Positions 11,848-21,790 of a stretch of 64,000 nucleotides of DNA are shown here, piece after piece; within the stretch, counting starts at the first letter, position 1, and each line of letters starts with the position of its first letter. The notes below the pieces were generated by a model. It was not told the DNA's origin. It made no database searches and worked only from the letters and a program-made list of their open reading frames with translations. The DNA is from Bradyrhizobium sp. CB2312 (lineage in GTDB: Bacteria; Pseudomonadota; Alphaproteobacteria; Rhizobiales; Xanthobacteraceae): assembly GCF_029714425.1 (NCBI RefSeq), contig NZ_CP121668.1, positions 3,431,501-3,495,500 of the forward strand. The letters are read 5' to 3'. The position numbers and the translations under genes are program-made.

Positions 11848-12001
11848 CGCTGCGCGACAATCAGAGTTCAACAAAACTCTTGCGCGCGACAATCATCGCG
11901 GCAATCATCATCAGGCCGCGACACTGCCTCGCCATCCTGATCGCCGCGCACTTCCTACCCAGATTGCCGCGCTACAATCATGCCCCTTCGAACAGCTTTC
12001 T

Positions 12002-12044
12002 CGGCCCCAACTTTGCCCACCCAGCGAGTTGGGGCCGCCTTTTT
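12002..12044 (+). terminator. Rho-independent terminator
   Basis: CGGCCCCAACT and AGTTGGGGCCG arms with a ~13 base loop, followed by CCTTTTT. It reads in the plus direction and must have served a gene now replaced by the IS21 element. Confidence 0.75.
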
Positions 12045-12165
12045 GGGACGAGGCCGTGCGACGTCTAGTTCCAAGTTCCGACGCAAGCCGGTCGCGCCAC
12101 CCCAGACAACGAATGGAACGCCCGAGCCCAGTTAATCCCCATTGGCTGGTCCCGGCGTAGTGACG

Positions 12166-12205
12166 GCCCCACTTCAGCCCCCTGAGTGGGGCGCTTTTTC
12201 GGTGG
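12166..12205 (+). terminator. Second rho-independent terminator-like hairpin
   Basis: GCCCCACTTCAG pairs with CTGAGTGGGGC around a CCCC loop (one bulged T), followed by GCTTTTT. It lies 120 bp after the first and inside the 3' part of the minus-strand frame at 11911-12408, which suggests that frame's tail is not authentic. Confidence 0.6.
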
Positions 12206-12408
12206 GCGATCAGCACATAACCGACAGCATCCGCCAAAGCCTCAAATCGACCGGCATCGCCTTCGGCGGCGTCCTCGATCTCGCCGCGCTGCAGGGTCAA
12301 CAGCGCGGTCATCCGTATGTCGCGCCCGAACATCGAGTTGATGATTGCGAGCATGTTGATCGCCAGCCGGTAGCGATAGGGCAGATGAAGCACGCTCTCG
12401 TCGGTCAT
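12180..12408 (-). CDS. Conserved-looking hypothetical protein, 3' end uncertain
   Basis: ATG 12408 overlaps the upstream stop (ATGA), so it is translationally coupled to the 76-aa ORF before it. The first ~75 residues are protein-like: MTDESVLHLPYRYRLAINML, AIINSMFGRDIRMTALLTLQ, then RGEIEDAAEGDAGRFEALAD. After about residue 76 the frame runs open to 11911 through a terminator hairpin and the IS21 right end. That tail looks like non-native sequence gained when the gene was truncated. Helical; no known domain recognised. Confidence 0.5.
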
Positions 12409-12635
12409 TTGATCACCCGCAGGTGGCCCCGGCGAACCTGATCGACCGCTTCGTCATGCATCGCCTCGGCCTCGACCCAGGTAGAGCAGCGGTTCTGGAA
12501 CTGATCGAGCCAGCCTCCGAAGATCATGGTTTCGAACAGCTGCGCCTCGCCGCAAAGCAGACCGATTCGATTGGCGAACTCGATCGAGTCACACGCCGCG
12601 CGTGCGGCGCCATCATAATGCTCTCCACGGTGCAA
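12405..12635 (-). CDS. Small hypothetical protein coupled to the next gene
   Basis: 76 aa from a TTG at 12635, or from a start further upstream that has been lost. The sequence (ACDSIEFANRIGLLCGEAQL, FETMIFGGWLDQFQNRCSTW) looks coding. Its stop overlaps the next ATG. The pair forms a small minus-strand operon between IS21 and decayed DNA. Function unknown. Confidence 0.45.
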   Translation of the reverse strand: MHRGEHYDGAARAACDSIEFANRIGLLCGEAQLFETMIFGGWLDQFQNRCSTWVEAEAMHDEAVDQVRRGHLRVIK

Positions 12636-12639
12636 TCGA

Positions 12640-13592
12640 AGACGGCACGGCGGATGCAGCGGGATCGCGCCGGGTCAAAAAGGGGAGGCGTGATCGGGAA
12701 AACGGCGCCGTTTCAAGCAACTGCTTTCACTGGGCGACCGGCGTTGCATTCTTCGTGACGGAGGCCAGCAGCGCCAACAGGCGGTCACCTCCGTCAGCTA
12801 TCGCCGCTGCATGAGGGTTCTTCCACGGAAACACCGTGCCGGGTCTGCTGTATGAAGTCACCCTTTTTGTTTTTCTTTCGCGCTTCTTCCATCGGAGCTT
12901 TTAGCGCGTTCATCGAAGCGATCAGCGCCCTTAGCAAGATCGTGGCCCGTCTTGCTCTCGTTCTTCGCTTCTTCTCTAGCAGTCGCCTCGCAAGCCTTCA
13001 GCAGCCCGTTCCCCCGCTTTTGATGATTTTCCTTCGCTATTCATGTGAAGCACCTTCCCTGATGAACAAAGCTTCTCGAGGAATAGTCGGGATCTATCCC
13101 AGCTGAGCCGTAACAAACTCAAATCAGATCACTTCGCCATTGTTCCATTCCGTTAAAGCGAAAGCGTCTACTGGCGCAAATCTGATCTCGGACGAACCGC
13201 ACACGCATGTCCGGTAAGCAGATAACCTGACGGTCGGTGGGTAGCGCGGCAAAGCCCGCATTGGGGCCACAAGCCGACGTACGGAAGACTGGAGAGGGGC
13301 ACATCGCAGGCTCATTGCACAACGAGTATGGCAGGGCGGCTTACCGTGCTTCGGGTGCAGTCTCGCTAAACACGGGGCTGTACACTTTGGCAATAAGCCG
13401 TGTTGTTGATGGTAGCTCGACCGGCATCCTGCTGAGTGACACTAGCCGTCATTTTCGATAAAGCCGCCCTCGGAGCTTTGCGAGGCATACGGAGACGTCT
13501 GCCAGCAGTTGCCGACAACCTGCGCCCGCGGTCCAATTTTCCCTGTGCCTCCCACCTGATCTCGCCTGTGGCAGCGGCAGACACCAGCGAGG
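12640..13592. other. Intergenic with decayed sequence
   Basis: No intact gene is supported. On the minus strand at about 12856-13040 a Lys/Glu/Ala-rich stretch (LLKACEATAREEAKNESKTG, ADRFDERAKSSDGRSAKEKQ) ends at a stop. It starts from an ATG-containing segment in a different frame, so it is probably a frameshifted small gene. The rest shows no coding signal. Confidence 0.4.
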
Positions 13593-14069
13593 CTAAAGCT
13601 TACGGTAAGTCACGTGCGCCGTCGCAAACGGGATACCAGCGCGGCCAGCACGGCCGCGGACTATGCAAGCTCGTTCATCGATTCCGTAAAACCAATTGTC
13701 GAAATTCAGCTTGAACGATCTACCGCCTCCTTGCGGCGTATCGCGAGTGTATTTCCAGTGGAATGCGCAACCGCCTTGCTCCCCAATGGCCTCACCTTCC
13801 AGTCTGTTTTCTAAGCCGGTGTACTTGCCTTCCTCACCCTTTCGGATCGTCCAATGCAAAGTATCGCTGTGACCATCGTCAAATGTATATGCCTCGATGA
13901 ACAGCACTGTATCAGTGTCGGCATCTAGTTCGCCGTGACCGGCAATTGTTGCGCGGTTCAGTAGTCCGCCAACTAGACTTTCTAGTACTGCCCAACCTTC
14001 TAGCCGCCCGACGAAAAAACGTTCAGGAAGAAACAGCGGCGTTGTGCCTCTAAAAGCATCGATCGCCAT
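13593..14069 (-). CDS. DUF3833 family protein
   Basis: 158 aa from ATG 14069, preceded by GAAGGGTG; an upstream extension of 31 codons is open but unlike the family. Hallmarks are FFVGRLEGWAVLESLVGGLL near the N-terminus, FIEAYTFDDGHSDTLHWTI, EGEAIGEQGGCAFHWKYTRD, LNFDNWFYGIDERACIVRG and a closing ATHVTYRKL-like end (FATAHVTYRKL). The family is a lipocalin-like beta-rich domain of unknown function, usually in small lipid- or redox-related operons. Here it is isolated among decayed sequence. Confidence 0.85.
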   Translation of the reverse strand: MAIDAFRGTTPLFLPERFFVGRLEGWAVLESLVGGLLNRATIAGHGELDADTDTVLFIEAYTFDDGHSDTLHWTIRKGEEGKYTGLENRLEGEAIGEQGGCAFHWKYTRDTPQGGGRSFKLNFDNWFYGIDERACIVRGRAGRAGIPFATAHVTYRKL

Positions 14070-14711
14070 TGGTACACCCTTCGAAATTACGTCTAACGAA
14101 TAAATCTCCTGGCTCCGGCTGGTTCCTAGCTGGCGGGAACATGCTCGGCTCGGAGCGCTCAAGCATTCGCCGCACGCCCTGCGTATTTACACGATCGGAT
14201 TTAATACCGCTCAGCCGGTTCACTACGCACCGTCATCCGGTCCTGTTCTTCAAAGCGGGCCTCCATGTTGTCGAGGTAAGGGGTCGCGAACTCGCCCGAC
14301 TTGGCGGCAAAACCTGACACCCTGGCGAAGCTTCCCTTGCCAGCGTGTCGAAGGCGAGCTTTGCCGTCATCTTCGGCTTCATTGCAGACCACGGTCACGA
14401 AAAGGAGACGGCCGCCCCCAATATACTGGACGGCCACCAAAAGGCTCAATCGAGCAGCTGATCTCAGCCTTGGCGCTTGCATCGTAACTCGTAAGCGGCC
14501 GCTAAATCCCGACGAGCTAGCGGGCTGGGAAGCCGACTCAGACGTTGTTTGAGGGCTCGACGGTATACGGTTCGGTGTGGCCGCGCCAGGCATCCTTGCC
14601 AGCCGCCAAGAGAAGGTCTGGGCTAGTCGGCAATTTCTTGTCTTGAAACTTCGCGACTTCGGCGGGATACTTGGACAAGTCTTGCCCATCATCATTCCGA
14701 GGATGACGATC
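14070..14711. other. Region with two minus-strand coding remnants
   Basis: The minus frame ending at 14201 reads VQYIGGGRLLFVTVVCNEAE and PYLDNMEARFEEQDRMTVRS. A different minus frame ending at 14538 reads KYPAEVAKFQDKKLPTSPDL and GHTEPYTVEPSNNV. Both look like real protein ends without convincing starts, so I treat them as fragments. I cannot name them. Confidence 0.35.
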
Positions 14712-14933
14712 ATGGCGATCCAGATCGTGATGGACAGTACCGGCGATAGCCGTCACTTTTTCAATCCAGAAGACGCGCGAGAGCTCGAAAAGGCCGAGCA
14801 GCGATTCCACAAATTGACCGACGGCGGCTTCACCGCGGCAGTCCGGACGGGTCCGGGTCAAGTATCGAAAATGCGATCGTTCGACCCGAACGCGGAAGAA
14901 ACCGTCTTCTTCCCCAGGCTGGTCGGCGGGTGA
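14712..14933 (+). CDS. Small conserved hypothetical protein, first gene of an island-type pair
   Basis: 73 aa from ATG 14712. MAIQIVMDSTGDSRHFFNPE is followed by ELEKAEQRFHKLTDGGFTAA, KMRSFDPNAEETVFFPRLVG and a stop. I remember this as a small protein common in rhizobial genomic islands, directly upstream of the next gene, with no assigned function. It is acidic and soluble. Gap to the next ORF is about 12 bp. Confidence 0.65.
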   Translation: MAIQIVMDSTGDSRHFFNPEDARELEKAEQRFHKLTDGGFTAAVRTGPGQVSKMRSFDPNAEETVFFPRLVGG

Positions 14934-14945
14934 TCGGCCCGCGCC

Positions 14946-15362
14946 ATGTTGGGCTTTTCTCGCCCGCGTGAAGGCCGGCGCGCGAGAGCTATTCGGGCTC
15001 TCTTTATCAGACACGGCGCCGAACGAACTCCGGAGGGCCGCTCGCTGCAGCTCTTGCGGGCGTGGCTATCGCCGGCCCAGCGTGCACAGTTCACGGAAAA
15101 GGGTTACTTCGAGGTCACCGGCGGCGATACTGGCAGGAAATATAGGATCTACGCGGGCGCGTCGACGAACGTCTGCGAGGTCGACGAAAAAGGGCGCGCG
15201 ATGCGGGGCCTGTGTTTCATGCCGCGTGGCAATCTGCCGGTTGGAGATGTTATGCTTTCACAAAAGATCGCGCTGGAATGCAGCGAGAACCAAGCGCTCG
15301 AGGTGGCCAGAAGGTTCGCACCGACTGGTTTCATGTTCGGGCGAAGCCGGCTCCTTGGTTGA
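14946..15362 (+). CDS. Conserved hypothetical protein, second gene of the pair
   Basis: 138 aa. Characteristic segments are LRAWLSPAQRAQFTEKGYFE, VTGGDTGRKYRIYAGASTNV, RGLCFMPRGNLPVGDVMLSQ and ALEVARRFAPTGF. These recur in a family of small alphaproteobacterial proteins often near phage or integrase genes; the function is unknown to me. It starts 12 bp after the preceding gene, so an operon is likely. The last residues (MFGRSRLLG) may be non-native. Confidence 0.65.
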   Translation: MLGFSRPREGRRARAIRALFIRHGAERTPEGRSLQLLRAWLSPAQRAQFTEKGYFEVTGGDTGRKYRIYAGASTNVCEVDEKGRAMRGLCFMPRGNLPVGDVMLSQKIALECSENQALEVARRFAPTGFMFGRSRLLG

Positions 15363-15606
15363 GCCGCAACGGTCCTCGCTTGGACATCGGCGAAAAATTG
15401 ACATAGCGGAGATCCAAGACGAGCTGATGTCGATAGGGACACCTTTCTGCAAGGTCCGCATGACGACAGAAACCGGCGCCACTGAGCTCGCACAGGATCT
15501 CGTCCGACTGCCGAAGTTACCAACCGCGCGAGACAGGAGATGCAGCCCAGATGCGCTTTCGGCGGAGCGCAGACTGGTGGTCCTCCCCGTTCGCTCGACC
15601 GAAGTA

Positions 15607-16764
15607 TCAGCCTCTCCCATCGGCGAAGCCAAACCAGGCTAAGGGGAGCGCGATGATGCAGAGCGCCGCCATGGGAAAGAACGCCGCCCCGGCATAGGGA
15701 GCATACAGTGCGCCGGACAATAAGGTTAGTACTGCCGTTAGCAATCCTGAGCCAAACGCATAGAGAGCTTGCGCAGTTGCGGCGACGCTTGGTGCGACCA
15801 GCGTTCCCATCATCCGCATGCAAGCGAGATGGAGCAGAGCGAACGTTAATCCATGCAATGGCTGTATCAGCGAGAGCAGCAATAGGGAGGTGGTCACGCC
15901 CGCTACGGACCAGCGGACGATTCCAGCCGCAGCTGCCAAGATAGCCGCGCCACGCACGCCAAACCTTTCCAGGAGTGCTGGGCCGACCAGCATGAACACC
16001 AACACTTCAGCGACCACCGCTTCCGACCACAAAAAGCTAATCGCCGAAGTGCTGATGTCCGCATCGCTCCACCTGATCACTGCAAATGCATCGTGCACTG
16101 CATGACTGCCATAGATCAAAGCCGATGCGATAATCATGATGCGAAACTGCGACACGCTCATCAGGGCTTTCAGCTCTGACACAGCGAAGGACGGCGACCT
16201 CTGCGATCGGGCTTGCCCGGGTAGCAATGCAGTGGCGCCAGTGGCGGCGATCAGGAAGACAGCGTTCATCCAGATAACCGGCGTGAGATCGGCTGGGCTG
16301 ACGAGTTGTCCGGCGACCAGTGTTCCCAGGACGAAAGCCGCGGAAGCAGCCCCCCGTATCCACCCGTACTCGAATGGCCTTCCGGCGAAGCGAGGCCTCG
16401 CTGTATTGACCGATAACGCATCGGCGATCGAGGTGGTAGGGGCGAGAGCGGCAGCCTGAACCAACGCGACAAGAAGCAGCCACCAGTATCTATCGGCCCA
16501 GAGCAATGCGACGGCTGCTGAGGCCGCCACGGCAGCACAGCCTGCGAGCACGAGGCGCAATGACCCGAGCTGATCCGCCAGCCTAGCAAGCAACGGTCCG
16601 GAAACGAGCCGCATCAGCATTGCAGCAGAGAGGATCAGACCGATCTGCTGAGACGCCAGAGCTCTCGTTTCGAAGAATTTTGGCCAGAATGGAGATGCGG
16701 CGCCGAACGCCGCGTATAACGCGACGTAGAGGACTATATAGGCGATTGGTGCGGGAATGCGCAC
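15607..16764 (-). CDS. MFS transporter, HcaT/LacY-like
   Basis: About 385 aa from GTG 16764 (the frame stays open to TTG 16824). The protein shows about twelve hydrophobic segments: YIVLYVALYAAFGAASPFWP at the start, IGLILSAAMLMRLVSGPLLA, and the MFS loop with ARLADQLG between helices 2 and 3. A YGWIRGAASAAFVLGTLVAG segment marks the start of helix 5. This order and the W/R-G-A motif resemble the 3-phenylpropionate permease-like branch (MFS_1_like). Inner-membrane proton symporter; substrate unknown. It appears single and intact. Confidence 0.85.
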   Translation of the reverse strand: MRIPAPIAYIVLYVALYAAFGAASPFWPKFFETRALASQQIGLILSAAMLMRLVSGPLLARLADQLGSLRLVLAGCAAVAASAAVALLWADRYWWLLLVALVQAAALAPTTSIADALSVNTARPRFAGRPFEYGWIRGAASAAFVLGTLVAGQLVSPADLTPVIWMNAVFLIAATGATALLPGQARSQRSPSFAVSELKALMSVSQFRIMIIASALIYGSHAVHDAFAVIRWSDADISTSAISFLWSEAVVAEVLVFMLVGPALLERFGVRGAAILAAAAGIVRWSVAGVTTSLLLLSLIQPLHGLTFALLHLACMRMMGTLVAPSVAATAQALYAFGSGLLTAVLTLLSGALYAPYAGAAFFPMAALCIIALPLAWFGFADGRG

Positions 16765-17160
16765 AGGAGCCTTATCAGTTGCTTTATAACCTGCATTGCG
16801 TGCGAACGCTGAGCCAAGGCGCAATTCAAATCAGAGCAGGCTCCGAAAGCGGAGTTTGGCCGCACAGATCAGTCGGATCAAGTCGATCCGCACGCCCCGT
16901 TGATGAACTGTCGGCCTGCTTCTCTGTTCCGCCAGCACTCCGGGGGCCTCCAAGCGAGTACCGTAGGTCAGTCATGCCGACCAACGCCTACTTCCGTCTC
17001 CGCTCAGCGAGTGAGGAGGAAAGGACCCAGCTTGAGCCGCTGAACGTGTGCCCTGCATGCTCTGCTCTCCAAAACGACACCGTCCGGCGGGCGGCCCTCA
17101 CCTCTTTGGCGGAGTGTGATTCAAGATGCTGACTGGATTGCAGGCGCCAGCATCGCAAAA
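16765..17160. other. Intergenic, no gene seen
   Basis: Neither strand shows a credible protein. The stretch separates the MFS gene from a transposase remnant. Confidence 0.4.
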
Positions 17161-17430
17161 CCCCACCTCTTTCCCTGGATCTTCGCGAGCGTGTGGTGGC
17201 GTCGGTTTTGGTGGGCGCGAGCTGCCGGTCTGTGGGAGTTGCGGTCTCGTCGGTTGTGAAGTGGTCAAAGCGGCAGCGGGGACAGGCTCGGTTGCGCCTG
17301 GCAAGATGCGCGGTGTCCGCCCCCCTCCTTGATCCGCACCGCGCCTTCATCGTCGAGCGGATCACTCAGACGCCGCACCTGACGCTGCATGGTCTAAAGG
17401 CGGAACTGGAGCGATGCGGCCATGTCGGCG
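17160..17430 (+). pseudogene. IS630-family transposase N-terminal remnant
   Basis: Pieces of the IS630 N-terminus appear in several frames: SLDLRERVV, then VASVLVGASCRSVGVAVSSV with VKWSKR, ATGSVAPGKM-like GTGSVAPGKMRG, and PHRAFIVERITQTPHLTLHG LKAELERCG. Frameshifts separate them, and the DDE domain is absent. It is a different IS630 branch from the element at 49602-50766. Confidence 0.7.
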
Positions 17431-18406
17431 GCATCGCTGCGAAGCGCCCTATCAAGGTCACCTTTGATCCGGCGGATATCATGAACGCCGGCGCGTCTCG
17501 TTCGCACGCTTTGAAGGGCTTTCCTCGCTCGTCCGCGCGGCTCTGGCAAATTGTCTTGCGTTTAAGGGCCGCTCGATTTCATCGACACGGAAGGATCTCT
17601 CTTACTTTGCGGCAGGTGTCGCACCGAAAGAGCGACCGTCGGAACCGCCGTGATCGTGCTTAGAGACTTCGAGTTTCGAGATGCCATCCCGGACGCACAG
17701 CCAAGTCACGGGCGGATCGCCGAGAACAGGCTCCACAGTGGATCCCCTTCGGAAGTCATGAATGACGATGCACAAAGTCCTCTATCGGACCTACGACCAT
17801 TGCGGGAAGTCTTCCCACTAAAGATATTTCCACAACCACTTTGCGGCGGAGCAGGTCGAACGCCACTCCAACTTCCACGCAAGTTGGATGTGGAATTCTC
17901 CATACGCCAACTCCACTGGATCAAAAGTCCAAATTCGCCGCGCGACACGCGGAACATGTCTCTTTAGGCTTGCGGGTTCGCAGCCTACCCCGAAATGGTT
18001 ACGTGAGTTCTCCCTAAGAGGCATAGGACAGCGTATAGCCCCGCTCGTAACACTGCTGTGACTTTGCAGCGATTCGTGGAAGTCACTGATCGATGGAACG
18101 GGAGCAAGGCGTTCGCCCGCAAGCTCACCATCATGAACGAAAGTCGAGCGAATTTAGACGCGGGTTCTCAACCAGTTGCAGTGGCGGCCACGCTAAACCG
18201 ACAATCGGAGGCCGCGGCGATAATCATGCGACTAGCGACCTCATCAACGAGGCGTAGCCCGGTAGGCGGGTCTGCGATACGAAGCCGGGCGTCGAATTCG
18301 GTGCCCATCACATGTTCTCAATTGGATGACCGCGATGCCGGGCAACATGCCGCGCGAAACGCCTGGCTATTTGACTATCTCAGCAAAACCACGAGGGAGA
18401 AATACG
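17431..18406. other. Intergenic, no gene seen
   Basis: No frame with convincing protein composition over about 1 kb; probably decayed sequence. The final ten bases (GAGGGAGAAATACG) are the ribosome-binding site of the DsrE gene. Confidence 0.4.
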
Positions 18407-19069
18407 ATGAGCATCTCGCAGCGCATTGCGAAAGCCGCAGCTATAGGAGCCTTCGCGGTCCTGCTTGCCGCTCAGATGGCGGCGGCGGAGCAAGGCGGAC
18501 GATACTGGGTGCCATCCGAGCCGACAACTATGACGCCGGCCCCGTACCCGGCGCTGACAACCCCCTCAGCTCCGACCTCCGATAAGACCAAGACCAATCG
18601 AGCCCCGCAGGGGCGATCGCTGGTGAAAAATTCGACGAAACGGTTCGCTGCCAAGCAGCCGCGGAAGCGACCCTCTCTCGAGGCGATGGCCGCGGATTCC
18701 AAAACGCACCGTTTGATCCTTCAGGTCAACACGAATGACGCTGGCGCGATGAATCTCGCGTTGAACAACGCCGCGAACGTTACGCAACATTATGGGGAGC
18801 TCGGGGAGAAAGTTAAAATCGAGGTGATCACGTTCGGGCCCGGACTGCATATGCTTCGCGATGACACGTCCCCGGTGAAAGCTCGAATTGAGCAGATGGC
18901 GCTGAGCATGCCGGAGGTATCATTCAAGGCTTGCGGTAACACCCAAGAAAAGATGCACGAAGCCGAGCACAAGGACATACCGATTGTTTCTCAGGCGCAG
19001 GTGGTAAAGTCAGGCGTGGTGCGGGTGATGGAACTGCAGGAGACGGGTTGGACTTACGTAAAACCGTGA
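18407..19069 (+). CDS. Secreted DsrE-family protein
   Basis: 220 aa from ATG 18407, chosen because GAGGGAG precedes it and a signal peptide follows (IAKAAAIGAFAVLLAAQMAA). A Pro/Thr-rich linker and a basic segment span residues 30-95. The C-terminal domain is DsrE/DsrF-like: HRLILQVNTNDAGAMNLALN, NNAANVTQHYGELGEKVKIE, VITFGPGLHMLRDD and FKACGNTQEKM. The single Cys in ACGNT is where periplasmic DsrE-like proteins keep their conserved cysteine. A role in periplasmic sulfur or thiol chemistry is family-based inference. Monocistronic. Confidence 0.75.
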   Translation: MSISQRIAKAAAIGAFAVLLAAQMAAAEQGGRYWVPSEPTTMTPAPYPALTTPSAPTSDKTKTNRAPQGRSLVKNSTKRFAAKQPRKRPSLEAMAADSKTHRLILQVNTNDAGAMNLALNNAANVTQHYGELGEKVKIEVITFGPGLHMLRDDTSPVKARIEQMALSMPEVSFKACGNTQEKMHEAEHKDIPIVSQAQVVKSGVVRVMELQETGWTYVKP

Positions 19070-20233
19070 GCGGCTATGTCTAGCTCGCCCTGGCAGGTCG
19101 GTTCTCGCGAATCGTAAGCGAGAGCGAGTCTTCGAAGAGCGTTATGATGGCGAAATGCGCTCCGCTTACTCAAATTCAACTATGAAGTCGTTGAGTCAAG
19201 CTACGATTTGGAGCGCTCTCACACAGCTTTTGCGTAGCTCAAGCGCAGTTTTGCAAGGGATGTGCTTTTTGGCGCAAGAGCGTGAGACCTGGATGCTGCA
19301 ACCGGTCAAAGAGCCAGCCTAGATTACGAAGAAGTAGGTCGAGGCTAGCCCTGACATCGGACCCGGCGCGGCATTCCCAGCTTCTTTGCCGTGGGGTCAA
19401 CAAGCGAAGAACTCGCGGTGAGCAAATTTAGTCCGTTTCACCACAATCAGCGGATCGAAACGGCCGCACCGTTACTGGGAGCCATTTCCAAAACAACTTA
19501 GCTGCCACAAAGAGCAGCAACAGCCCGATAACCGTATAAGCGATTCAGTCCATCCGGTTTCTAGCCTCCGGCGAACAGCACGCTGCGCGTTTTTTTCCCA
19601 CCCGCCGCTGAGCTTCCGACCTAGGGGATTGCGGGCCCGGTCTTTTGCTTGGGGCGAAGGCGCGCCAGCAGCAGCCAGCCACATGGCCTAAGTTTCTAGA
19701 AAGGAACAGCATTTCCCTTGCGGGACGAAACACGGCTGAAACAACGCAGTGTTCTTGTCGGGAAATGAACACCGCCGCCGTGACAATGAATTAGAGCCCG
19801 GCGGCGGCCACAGACTTCGGCCACCATTAAATCGGCCTAATACGCGCTGTACTTGGACCGCAGACCATTTGCTCTTGTGTTAGAATCCCTGCCTTTCAAC
19901 CCCTGAGCAATGGCTCTCAGACTCGTTTTGCCGGCCATCTGTAGCTCCCTGATGATCGGCGCCAAGTCTGAGCCCGAGCGTCAGCCCGCGCCTGGAGAGT
20001 CTCTGTAGCCATTTCCCGCCTTCTCGCTCGGAACGACGCCCCGATCACCGAGATTTCGTTGTTGATGTGCCTCAGCGAAGCGATCCGAAGCTAGCCATTG
20101 GCACCATCGATGGTCGGCCGACGTCCCGCCCGCGGCGTCGCCCGCCGGCGGTATATCCGCCATCCGTACTCCGAGCCGGATCCTCGGGCGTATTGCCTAG
20201 TTTTCCCGAGTTCCTGAATAAGGGCGCTCGCTA
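19070..20233. other. Long intergenic stretch, no gene seen
   Basis: About 1.15 kb without a supported gene on either strand; short frames have shadow-like composition. It ends at the terminal TA next to the IS630 fragment. Confidence 0.4.
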
Positions 20234-20535
20234 GTCACGTGAATCTAAAGTTCGCCACATAAAGTCTGCTGGGCTTTGTGGCAGAAGCGTTTGACGGAAG
20301 CCAAAATCTGGTCTGCGGACTTGGTCCATTTGAAGGGCTTGGGATTTTTGTTGTGCGGGTCGATGAAGGTACGGATGTCGGCCTCGAGCTGCCTGACGGA
20401 GGTGTGAACACCTCGCTGGATCTGCTTTCGGGTGAGCTCAGCGAACCAGCGTTCGACCTGATTGATCCATGACGCGGAAGTCGGCGTGAAGTGGACATGA
20501 TAATGCGGCCGACGGGCGAGCCACGCTTTGACCCC
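20234..20535 (-). mobile_element. IS630-family fragment (3' end of a transposase copy)
   Basis: About 300 bp that match the right end of the IS630 element at 49602-50766 in inverted orientation with very few differences. The C-terminal transposase part is readable (AWLARRPHYHVHFTPTSASW, INQVERWFAELTRKQIQRGV, ending TLCGEL). The outer end begins after a TA dinucleotide at 20232-20233, the IS630 target. Upstream of the KAWLARR segment homology stops, so this is a truncated copy. Confidence 0.8.
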
Positions 20536-20849
20536 CCAACAGCGGCATAGAAGCTGACATTGCACGACGTCCGAGAGGCGCAGAAACAGACCTCAGCCGA
20601 ACCGGGTAGTCAAAGTCTGGGCTTTTGATTTAGCTCAAAAGAACTGACCGGCGCTCCATCAGCATGCCGGTATGAAGGCCGCCCGCAGCCCAAAGGTACG
20701 CAAGCGCCGACTTGGTCGTAGCGCGAGCAAGACCGAGGAGGCTCTGCGCGTGATTTCCGAGTACGCGAAGGAGTTGCGGAGACTGATTAAGAAGCTTCGG
20801 CGGCGTCTAAATTGAGGGAGAAACCTCTCATTCCGCGTCTGAATTCTCC

Positions 20850-20863
20850 TGTACCTTGGTACA
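20850..20863. promoter_or_regulatory. Palindrome TGTACCTTGGTACA upstream of the FixK-like gene
   Basis: Near-perfect 14-bp palindrome 63 bp before ATG 20927, with a further GTAC half-site at about 20874. It could be an operator of the regulator gene. No matching known consensus comes to mind. Confidence 0.35.
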
Positions 20864-20926
20864 ATGTTCCTTAGTACATGCGCCAATTACGCTCTACTGG
20901 CAACTACGGTTCTACTGGAAAGTGCG

Positions 20927-21622
20927 ATGGAGCTACCCATGTTTCTGCGCACCACTCGAAACAGTAAGCCCCACATCAATACGCTCGGCGACTTCGGTAT
21001 AGCGAGCCATTCAGGCGCCGCTGTAAGCCTGAACGAAATCACCTATAGAAAAGGGACGGAAGTTTACGGCGAAAAGGAGCCGGCCGAATACGTCTATCAA
21101 GTTAAAAGGGGCGCCGTGCGAACATACAAGCTGCTCTCCGATGGCCGACGGCAGATTGGCGCGTTTCACTTAGTGGGAGATATTTTTGGTCTCGCCGATG
21201 ACGATGCCCACCGGTTCACTGCGGAGGCAATCATTGAGACCACACTGCGTTTGATCAAGCGTCAGACGTTGGAGACGGTCGCCGAGACCAACAACCTCGT
21301 AACTCGCGAGCTCCTCAGCATGGCTACGCTGAATTTGAAGCACGTCGAGGACCATATGTTGCTCTTGGGTCGCAAAGACTCAATTGAAAGGGTGGCCGCT
21401 TTTCTCGTGGAAATGGACGAACGTGTAGCTTCGCAAGTTATGGCTCTCCCGATGACGCGACGGGATATCGCCGATTATCTCGGACTGACTCTAGAGACTG
21501 TATCTCGCGCCTTGTCCAAAATGCGCCGTGCGGGACTACTCGACTTTGTGGGCACGACGCAGCGTAAAATCATTATTCTGGATCGGGCGAGACTTCGCGC
21601 AGCTGATTTCCAGCGTCAGTGA
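20927..21622 (+). CDS. Crp/Fnr-family regulator, FixK-like
   Basis: 231 aa from ATG 20927 (the frame is open to 20864). The N-terminal cyclic-nucleotide-type beta-roll contains EITYRKGTEVYGEKEPAEYV, YQVKRGAVRTYKLLSDGRRQ and GAFHLVGDIFGL. The dimer helix and the helix-turn-helix follow, with MTRRDIADYLGLTLETVSRA and LSKMRRAGLL. The recognition helix E-T-V-S-R is that of FNR/FixK proteins reading TTGA-N6-TCAA. The N-terminal four-cysteine cluster of FNR is absent, as in FixK. It would control microaerobic genes. Four matching boxes occur later in this window (29748, 37101, 61747, 63555). Confidence 0.85.
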   Translation: MELPMFLRTTRNSKPHINTLGDFGIASHSGAAVSLNEITYRKGTEVYGEKEPAEYVYQVKRGAVRTYKLLSDGRRQIGAFHLVGDIFGLADDDAHRFTAEAIIETTLRLIKRQTLETVAETNNLVTRELLSMATLNLKHVEDHMLLLGRKDSIERVAAFLVEMDERVASQVMALPMTRRDIADYLGLTLETVSRALSKMRRAGLLDFVGTTQRKIIILDRARLRAADFQRQ

Positions 21623-21790
21623 GTCGTCCGTCCGCTGCGCGGGTAACCGGCAAAACTCTGATGAGCAGAAAATATCTGCTTAGACCCGGAAAGCGGACCT
21701 CTTTGCCTTTTTATGATGGGGTGGACGCCCCGCCCGACGGCATCGATGTGCCAAAGTGGAGGTGTTGAGCACCACTTAAGGGAGGCGTCC

